A stretch of 7,616 nucleotides of DNA from Candidatus Naiadarchaeum limnaeum. Lineage in GTDB: Archaea > Undinarchaeota > Undinarchaeia > Undinarchaeales > Naiadarchaeaceae. This document shows, piece after piece, positions 1 to 4,499 of the stretch. The position numbers were made by a program, and so were the translations under genes. The stretch covers positions 1 through 7,616 of the forward strand of contig DVAB01000018.1 of assembly GCA_014189685.1 (NCBI GenBank), read 5' to 3'. Within the stretch, counting starts at the first letter, position 1; each line of letters begins with the position of its first letter. Under the pieces are notes generated by a model. That model made no database searches. It had not been told where the DNA came from and saw only the letters and a list, made by a program, of their open reading frames with translations.

Positions 1-254
1 TGTCACCGCTGGTAGAGGAGATAGTTTTAAGGCTTATGTTACTCACTTATTTGCTAACAATATTTGAACCACTGACTGCAATAATAATTTCAACAACAAT
101 CTATATGATTTATGCTGATTTGGTCTACGGCCCACCTTTCATAGCAGAAGCTCTTGTAACAGGGATATTGTTTGGATTTGCATTTCTAGAAGTGGGTATA
201 ATTCCTGTTTTAATCGCTCATTTTCTATACCGGCCAATAAGGATCATATGGTAA
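1..254 (+). CDS. CPBP-family (CAAX protease/Abi-like) membrane protein, 3' fragment
   Basis: The reading frame is open from the left edge (first whole codon at position 3), so the ATG at 36 is internal and the true start lies outside the window. The 83 visible residues are very hydrophobic and end at TAA 252-254. Before Met-36 the frame reads SPLVEEIVLR, which fits motif 1 (EExxxR) of the CPBP intramembrane protease family. The segment ILFGFAFLEVG followed by IPVLIAHFLYR fits the last helices and motif 3 (HxxxN/D) of that family. The expected second motif (FxxxH) aligns to YMIYA, so its histidine is missing, and the Asn/Asp of motif 3 is Arg. Family members act in the membrane on prenylated proteins or peptides; activity of this copy is doubtful. 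The family call rests on motifs and hydrophobicity only. It lies 40 bp upstream of, and in the same direction as, the coiled-coil gene. Confidence 0.6.
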   Translation, partial: SPLVEEIVLRLMLLTYLLTIFEPLTAIIISTTIYMIYADLVYGPPFIAEALVTGILFGFAFLEVGIIPVLIAHFLYRPIRIIW

Positions 255-285
255 GCTTTAATAAGGAGCAGATACACGAAAAATT

Positions 286-290
286 GGGAG
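286..290 (+). promoter_or_regulatory. Shine-Dalgarno site of the coiled-coil gene
   Basis: GGGAG lies 4 nt before the ATG at 295. It supports that start and initiation on a longer transcript, probably shared with the CPBP gene upstream. The spacing is at the short end of normal. Confidence 0.5.
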
Positions 291-294
291 AAAT

Positions 295-714
295 ATGGCA
301 AGAGTAGAGAGATTTGAAGTAAGGCCAATAACTACAGAGGAATTGGAGAGTCATCTTCAGGAGCTGGGGGAGCATGTTGAAACTGTTTTTAATGTAGAGG
401 ATGCTCAGCGAGAATTTGATGAGTTAATGCGCGTCCTTGAGGAAAAGCGCTCAAAAATGCGTGAGACAATTCGCACATTGGACAAAACAAAGGACACTTT
501 GAAAGAGGAGCTGAAAAATCGCGAGGAAGAGGTGGAAGATTTAAACACTGCAATCTCTGAGCTTGAGAATGAAAAGAGAGCAGCTGAACAAAGTATAAAA
601 GAAAGTCAGGAAAAACTTGATAAAACCCTCGCAGAGAAAGGGAAGATTTCAGTTTTAATGGGAAGCCTCAAAGTTGCAATCGAGGATATGCGCAGAAAAT
701 TGGCTGAGTTATAA
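295..714 (+). CDS. Small coiled-coil protein, function unknown
   Basis: The product has 139 residues, mostly Glu, Lys, Arg, Leu and Gln. A short N-terminal segment (about residues 1-33, including VERFEVRPITTEE) precedes a near-continuous charged helix from about 35 to 116. Heptad-like spacing of hydrophobics there suggests a two-stranded coiled coil. A final, more hydrophobic helix (about 117-139, with ISVLMGSLKVAIEDM) could be a capping or oligomerisation helix. There is no signal peptide, membrane segment or catalytic motif. I do not recognise a family; long charged helices resemble SMC/Rad50 arms by composition alone, which is not evidence of homology. The start is supported by GGGAG at 286-290. 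It follows the CPBP gene by 40 bp, so the two may be cotranscribed. Its TAA stop (712-714) overlaps the convergent hydrolase gene. Confidence 0.8.
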   Translation: MARVERFEVRPITTEELESHLQELGEHVETVFNVEDAQREFDELMRVLEEKRSKMRETIRTLDKTKDTLKEELKNREEEVEDLNTAISELENEKRAAEQSIKESQEKLDKTLAEKGKISVLMGSLKVAIEDMRRKLAEL

Positions 715-1365
715 GTAAGCGCTTTCTAAAATTAATAAAGCGTTTTCAATATTCTGATTAGCATTTTTTAGAACAGGCTGTTCATGGCCTGGTAGAATTT
801 TTTCCAAATCAAATTTTTCTAATTTTTTCAGAGAGGTTTTCAATTGCTCCTGCGAACCCCCAGGAAGATCTGTTCTTCCAGTAAATCCCTGTGCAAAAAT
901 TGTGTCTCCAGTTATTAAAATCCCCTGAGCGCGATTCAAAAGACAAATTGAGCCTTTTGTATGCCCGGGGGTGTGAATAACTTCAAAGTCCCCTAATTTA
1001 TCACCTTCCTTCAAAGCAAGATCAACTTTTGCAGCCTTTAAGTTATTTGCAAGATATTTTGAAACAGTATAATCTGGGTCTGCTTTGCTTATGTAGGGCT
1101 CGTCCTCTTTGTGGGCGGCAATTTTTGCACGTGCGGCATCTTTTAAAATTTTGTTTGAACGAATATGATCAAAATGGCAATGTGTGTTCACAATAAAATC
1201 TATATCCGACATTTTTATTCCAACACTCTCAATATTTTCAATAAGAGTTTCAGCGCGCATTCCGGTATCCACTAAAATTATTTTATCACCTAGGATTAGA
1301 TAGGAATTTGATTCAATAGGAGAATTTCTGCCAAAAAACATGTGCAAATTATCGGTTATCTGCAT
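709..1365 (-). CDS. Metallo-beta-lactamase-fold hydrolase, glyoxalase II-like
   Basis: This 218-residue cytoplasmic protein is a full-length single-domain MBL-fold enzyme. The metal motifs are complete: THCHFDH at 61-67 (HxHxDH), His135 in TPGHTKG, Asp154 in ITGDTIF and His194 in PGHE; Asp33 in LVDTG is the usual first-motif Asp. This set predicts a dinuclear (usually zinc) centre. The GRTDLPGGSQEQL segment (163-175) resembles the YcbL-type glyoxalase II-like branch, whose members hydrolyse thioesters such as S-lactoylglutathione. The natural substrate here is unknown, and an archaeon may lack glutathione, so another thioester or ester is likely. It starts 2 nt after the RAM gene stop, with AGGA about 8 nt before its ATG, so it is the second gene of an operon. 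Its stop overlaps the convergent coiled-coil gene. Confidence 0.9.
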   Translation of the reverse strand: MQITDNLHMFFGRNSPIESNSYLILGDKIILVDTGMRAETLIENIESVGIKMSDIDFIVNTHCHFDHIRSNKILKDAARAKIAAHKEDEPYISKADPDYTVSKYLANNLKAAKVDLALKEGDKLGDFEVIHTPGHTKGSICLLNRAQGILITGDTIFAQGFTGRTDLPGGSQEQLKTSLKKLEKFDLEKILPGHEQPVLKNANQNIENALLILESAYL

Positions 1366-1367
1366 TT

Positions 1368-1595
1368 TTAAATTCCTATAAGAGTTGTTGTCATTGAAAC
1401 ACCAGGAATTTTTCTTATTTTTGAAAGCAAAAGATCGTTTAGATTTTCAACATTTGAAACATCAACTTTTGCGATTATATCGTAATCACCAAAAACAATT
1501 GAGGCTTCCTTAACCTCATTTAATCTTCTAATATTGGCTAGAACTTCCTTTTCTTGTCCTGTTTTTGACATTATCAAAACAAAAGCTACGACCAT
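1368..1595 (-). CDS. Stand-alone Lrp/AsnC RAM-domain protein (no DNA-binding domain)
   Basis: From the ATG at 1595 this encodes 75 residues that match only the C-terminal RAM (AsnC_trans_reg) domain of Lrp/AsnC regulators. It has the beta1 strand VVAFVLIM, an alpha helix (KEVLANIRRL), the turn GDYDIIAKV (36-44) that forms part of the effector site in the family, and the closing IPGVSMTTTLI strand. RAM domains bind amino acids or related small molecules and assemble as dimers to octamers. There is no helix-turn-helix, so it cannot act like a normal Lrp repressor; it may sense a ligand or partner with a full-length regulator. The frame extends to an ATG at 1622. I prefer 1595 because the TATA box at 1633-1642 predicts transcription starting near 1611, and the longer form would add nine residues outside the fold. 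It is the first gene of the operon with the MBL hydrolase. Confidence 0.85.
   Translation of the reverse strand: MVVAFVLIMSKTGQEKEVLANIRRLNEVKEASIVFGDYDIIAKVDVSNVENLNDLLLSKIRKIPGVSMTTTLIGI
1374..1377 (-). promoter_or_regulatory. Shine-Dalgarno site of the MBL hydrolase
   Basis: On the minus strand AGGA lies inside the last codons of the RAM gene, 8 nt before the ATG at 1365. This fits internal initiation or reinitiation within a two-gene transcript. Confidence 0.5.
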
Positions 1596-1632
1596 TGGAT
1601 TATAAAAGCAGATTACTAACATACAAACATTT

Positions 1633-1642
1633 GCTTATAAGC
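1633..1642 (-). promoter_or_regulatory. TATA box of the RAM-hydrolase operon (palindrome GCTTATAAGC)
   Basis: GCTTATAAGC is a perfect 10-bp palindrome preceded on the minus strand by purine-rich AAAGAAAA, like an archaeal BRE. An archaeal TATA box centred here predicts a transcript start near 1611, giving about 15 nt of leader before the ATG at 1595. There is no Shine-Dalgarno in that leader. Because it is palindromic, the box could in principle also be read rightward, into the gene-free stretch. Confidence 0.55.
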
Positions 1643-1751
1643 TTTTCTTTAAAGAACAGGCGCGAACAAAACTCCTGTAATTCAGCCCACCACTAAAACG
1701 AAGGGTTATCGTGCTATGGGAATTTAAAAGTTAAGACCAGGGAGAAAGCTT
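1639..1751. other. Gene-free stretch with possible RNA-like secondary structure
   Basis: The gap 1596-1766 is the longest stretch without a gene. It holds the RAM operon promoter and, by eye, three nested pairings. The outer stem is AAGCTTTTCT (1639-1648) with AGAAAGCTT (1743-1751), with one bulge. A hairpin ACAGG (1656-1660) pairs with CCTGT (1674-1678). An imperfect hairpin has CCCA/TGGG (1686-1689/1717-1720), CAC/GTG (1691-1693/1711-1713) and AAC/GTT (1697-1699/1705-1707) around a 5-nt loop. No tRNA, C/D-box or other known RNA signature is visible. The outer stem overlaps the promoter, and the pairings may be chance. It may simply be untranslated spacer after the surface-protein gene. Confidence 0.25.
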
Positions 1752-1766
1752 AAAATCTATTCTTAA

Positions 1767-3437
1767 TTAACTAACTCTAAAACCCTTTATCCCTGTTACA
1801 GGATCTCGAGCAAGGTCAACTAATTTTTCATTTATGACTGCATAATATGTGTGATCCCCCAAAGAATATTTCTTTGGACTGGTAGAACAAGGGGATGAGG
1901 TGCAAATATTAGCTAGTGCATCGTCAATATAAACATATATTACTCTACTACTATTAAGAGCAGCATTACCAGAAGCAGTTGCGGTAATTTTAACAGACTC
2001 AGAAACTTTTGGATTTAAAGGACTTTGAATTACGAAAATTGTTATGCCTGATGGCACGTACGATACTGTATAATTCTTTGTGCTGTTTGGAGGATCTCTT
2101 GTTGTAAGTCCAGAAGTATCAGTTGCAGAAATATAATATGTGTGAGTACCACTCTCTCCATATAGGAATGAAGTAGAGCAGGAAGTGGGGGCGCTACAAG
2201 TCATAATCCACTCATCATCATGATAGAGTTCTATCGTTGAAATCCCAAACTCATCAGAAGCATTTGCAGTAACTGCTATTGTTTCAAAAGTCTTTGGGTT
2301 TAAAGGACTATGTGTTACAGAAACTGTTGGAGGAGTTGTATCAACAGAAGTTGAAGCTGGACCATTATATGTCCAAATTTGACCATCTGCACCAACAGCC
2401 CAACCAGTAGTTGCGTCTATAAAATAAACTTCATTCAAAGTACTTGGAAAAACACTCTCCTCCCTTATCCAAGTTGTACCGTTATCGGTTGTATTTAAAA
2501 CAAATCCGGGAAAAACTCCTCCAACTGCCCAACCTCTATTTGCATCGAGGAAATATACACCGACAGAGGCTTTTTTTACATTACTGTTTTGTAAAAACCA
2601 GTTTATTCCACCATCAGTTGTTTTCAAAATTCCACTATAATGGCCTACAGCCCAGCCATTATTTGCATCAACGAATTGCATATCACTAATATAATAAGAA
2701 AACTTGTTTGAAGGCTTCCATGTTATGCCACCGTCAGTTGTTTTTAGAACGTAGTTATAGAACATATTAGTTTGGGGATCATAACGAGAAACAGGTGCAA
2801 CCCATCCTGTATTGGCATTGATAAAGTATACGCTGTTAAGAGAGTCGGCGTATCCTAAAGTATGTGAAGTCCAGATTAGACCTCCATTTGTAGTCTTTTT
2901 AATAGTTCCAGAATCTCCAACAACCCATCCTGTGTTTGCATCAACAAAGTACACATCATTAAGAGTGGACATGGTCTCACTGCTTTGCTTCACCCAATTT
3001 TTACCACCGTCAACTGTTTTTAAAATTAGACCACCATGACCAACTACCCAACCAATATATCGGTTATCAAAAAGACCATACCACGGAGGTGAGATCACCC
3101 ACGAGGGTAAGAAAAGATATGAGAATATAATTAAACCTTTATTTATATTGACAAAATGAACGGCCCATAGAGTAGTTGTAACACCACTATTTTGTTTAGT
3201 CCAGTTCTCCCCACTATTCGTAGTCTTCAAAATTGTGCCACCTTCCCCAACTATCCATCCTGTATTTTTATTTACAAATTGTAAATCCAAAAGAGTGCTT
3301 GCGGTGCCACTTGTCTGTTGAATCCATTGTACACTGTCATTAGCTGCTATACTTGGAATAGTAAAGTGTGCGACAAAAAATATTATAAAAACTACTGCAA
3401 CAAGTATTCTTGAAACTTTAGTAGGAGGATACTTCAT
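1767..3437 (-). CDS. Secreted/surface protein: YCF48-type beta-propeller plus two Ig-like domains
   Basis: This 556-residue protein is predicted to be extracellular. A basic N-terminus and hydrophobic stretch (about 9-31) end in SIAA, which could be a cleaved signal peptide or an uncleaved anchor. Residues 48-360 form about seven YCF48/BNR-like repeats of the type TLNDVYFVDANTGWVVG followed by a KTTDGG..W turn. The leading VQWIQQTSG strand (36-44) probably closes the incomplete last blade. Blades 2 and 4 carry loop insertions. Two Ig-like domains follow (about 366-460 and 463-556). Each starts with SPLNPK, has a close Cys pair (C414/C420 and C512/C517) and contains HTYY. Several N-x-S/T sites could be glycosylated. 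No C-terminal anchor or sorting motif is seen. In photosystem biogenesis, YCF48/HCF136 propellers are assembly factors; here an adhesion or surface-binding role is inference. No Shine-Dalgarno precedes the ATG; a TATA box sits 28 nt upstream. Confidence 0.88.
   Translation of the reverse strand: MKYPPTKVSRILVAVVFIIFFVAHFTIPSIAANDSVQWIQQTSGTASTLLDLQFVNKNTGWIVGEGGTILKTTNSGENWTKQNSGVTTTLWAVHFVNINKGLIIFSYLFLPSWVISPPWYGLFDNRYIGWVVGHGGLILKTVDGGKNWVKQSSETMSTLNDVYFVDANTGWVVGDSGTIKKTTNGGLIWTSHTLGYADSLNSVYFINANTGWVAPVSRYDPQTNMFYNYVLKTTDGGITWKPSNKFSYYISDMQFVDANNGWAVGHYSGILKTTDGGINWFLQNSNVKKASVGVYFLDANRGWAVGGVFPGFVLNTTDNGTTWIREESVFPSTLNEVYFIDATTGWAVGADGQIWTYNGPASTSVDTTPPTVSVTHSPLNPKTFETIAVTANASDEFGISTIELYHDDEWIMTCSAPTSCSTSFLYGESGTHTYYISATDTSGLTTRDPPNSTKNYTVSYVPSGITIFVIQSPLNPKVSESVKITATASGNAALNSSRVIYVYIDDALANICTSSPCSTSPKKYSLGDHTYYAVINEKLVDLARDPVTGIKGFRVS
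1770..2342 (-). repeat. Tandem Ig-like domain duplication
   Basis: The two C-terminal domains of the surface protein are related copies. SPLNPK is encoded at 2292-2309 and again at 2007-2024 with 16 of 18 bases identical. Both copies have a Cys pair followed by Ser-Thr-Ser and a later HTYY. Outside these anchors the sequences have diverged, so this is an old duplication. Confidence 0.65.
2358..3296 (-). repeat. Seven YCF48-type propeller repeats
   Basis: Repeats of about 40 residues begin near residues 48, 89, 158, 199, 249, 289 and 332. Each has a hydrophobic strand, then F(V/I/L)(N/D)A(N/T)xGW(V/A)VG, a GxILKTT strand and a (D/N)GG..W turn. The unit encoded at 3054-3134 (residues 102-128) is an extra loop in blade 2. 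Residues 214-229 are a shorter loop in blade 4. Seven units plus the N-terminal closing strand fit a seven-bladed propeller. Confidence 0.8.
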
Positions 3438-3461
3438 TATAAATGAGATGAGGAAACTATG

Positions 3462-3469
3462 TTTAAAAA
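3462..3469 (-). promoter_or_regulatory. TATA box of the surface-protein gene
   Basis: TTTTTAAA on the minus strand is centred about 28 nt before the ATG at 3437, which predicts a transcript with a leader of only 0-3 nt. It lies in the 42-bp gap after the DUF4010 stop. Its T5 run could also serve as a termination signal for the lysS transcript. Confidence 0.5.
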
Positions 3470-3479
3470 CCTATTGCCT

Positions 3480-4484
3480 TTAGAGAAGAGGAGCGTATAA
3501 AAACAGTGTAATTATTCCAATCGCAACAGGAATTGCCTCTGCAACGATTAAAATTTTTGTCAGTTCTTCTGCCCCGTTCAAATATGCATAAGGAATATCA
3601 GAAATTATTGAGCCTGCTGTTACAAAAACCGCTCCGATTAAACCAACATTTAAAGTAAGAGTTTTTGAGAAAAACAATCCTGTTATAACAAATAAATGAG
3701 CTGCGCCATACAAAAATCCTGCAATGCCTGAAAATGCATAAAATCCAATAAACTGCTGAGCTTGTGCAATTCCAAATGCTAGATAAAAAGATACAACAAA
3801 AATTACAATAAAAAGAATTGTGCCTTTAATTGAAATTGGGTCAAATTCAACAGGCTCAGTTTCCTGAGATTTTCTGTAAAGTATAAACGCTATGGTTCCG
3901 CATGCAATGAGCATTAAAAACATAGGAGCGAGGAAGAAAAATGGCGGAATTATGTAAAGGCCTAAAAAAAGCCCAACAACTAAAATTATCAAAAAATTTC
4001 TGAGTACTGCAACTGTATTTGCTATCATAATACTTGCGGCTGCAGTGTAAGATAAAGTTTCATCTTCTGCTGCAAGAGGGGCCATAACACTTACTGCCAA
4101 GGTTGATCTAATAGTTCCTGCGCCGATACCAAGTGCAACAATAGTTTTTTCAGGGGCAATAAGCTCAACTCCGAGATATGTCAGATATTGGACTGTTAAA
4201 ACCACAACAATAATTAGGATAACAGCACGCAAACTTATAACCTCTAGCGGAAGTTTAATCGTGCTAGGAGTTAGTGCATAGATAAGCCACCCAAAAATCA
4301 CACTTAAAGAGACAAAAAAAGATTTTTTATGAAATTCTTCACTTAATGGAACTTCTCGGTTGCGGGCAGCAAAATAAAGAATCACATAAAGAATTAAAGC
4401 AATGTAAATAGGGAATAAAACAAATTTTCCAACAGTTCCTATATTTTGATTGAAGAAACCAATAATTAGCTGATGAAAAGGCAT
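3480..4484 (-). CDS. Polytopic membrane protein, DUF4010/MgtC-C-terminal-like
   Basis: This 334-residue protein has about nine or ten predicted membrane helices (for example near 20-40, 54-72, 86-105, 150-175, 178-203, 220-240, 245-268, 276-295 and 310-330). The segment GIGAGTIRSTLAVSVMAPLA (119-138) and the following AAASIMIANTVAVLRN resemble the small-residue-rich core of DUF4010, a domain often found fused behind MgtC/SapB. Here no MgtC domain precedes it, so it is a stand-alone form. The function of DUF4010 is not established; transport or ion handling is inference. Its ATG overlaps the lysS stop by one base (TAATG). GAGGAG (4494-4499), 9 nt upstream inside lysS, is a strong Shine-Dalgarno, so expression is coupled to lysS. 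An alternative reading is an unassigned multi-pass transporter family. Confidence 0.72.
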   Translation of the reverse strand: MPFHQLIIGFFNQNIGTVGKFVLFPIYIALILYVILYFAARNREVPLSEEFHKKSFFVSLSVIFGWLIYALTPSTIKLPLEVISLRAVILIIVVVLTVQYLTYLGVELIAPEKTIVALGIGAGTIRSTLAVSVMAPLAAEDETLSYTAAASIMIANTVAVLRNFLIILVVGLFLGLYIIPPFFFLAPMFLMLIACGTIAFILYRKSQETEPVEFDPISIKGTILFIVIFVVSFYLAFGIAQAQQFIGFYAFSGIAGFLYGAAHLFVITGLFFSKTLTLNVGLIGAVFVTAGSIISDIPYAYLNGAEELTKILIVAEAIPVAIGIITLFLYAPLL

Positions 4485-4499
4485 TAGCTCACGCTCCTC
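4482..4499 (-). promoter_or_regulatory. TAATG stop-start overlap with GAGGAG Shine-Dalgarno
   Basis: On the minus strand GAGGAG (4499-4494) lies 9 nt before the ATG at 4484, and the lysS TAA shares its last A with that ATG. This is the strongest Shine-Dalgarno in the window and fixes the DUF4010 start. Confidence 0.75.

Noticed and set aside
256-264. CTTTAATAA as a TATA box for the coiled-coil gene
   Set aside because: It predicts a transcript start near 287, inside the GGGAG ribosome site. Readthrough from the CPBP gene fits better.
248-307. 19-codon frame bridging the CPBP stop and the coiled-coil start, a possible leader peptide
   Set aside because: Its start has no Shine-Dalgarno, it has no recognisable content, and it overlaps both neighbours; frames this short are expected by chance.
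1623-1766. tRNA or C/D-box guide RNA in the gene-free stretch
   Set aside because: No T-loop (GGTTCRA) with matching acceptor stem, and no paired C (RUGAUGA) and D (CUGA) boxes, on either strand.
2007-2309. The repeated SPLNPK-coding segments as a CRISPR or mobile-element repeat
   Set aside because: There are only two copies, in frame within a coding sequence and with diverged flanks, which fits protein domain duplication.
2444-3039. Plus-strand open frames opposite the surface-protein gene (2444-2689, 2812-3039)
   Set aside because: They are antisense to well-supported repeats, with low-complexity unlikely protein sequence; shadows of the real gene.
3054-3134. Frameshift or assembly error in propeller blade 2
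   Set aside because: The frame is the same before and after, and the repeat pattern resumes exactly, so an in-frame loop is simpler.
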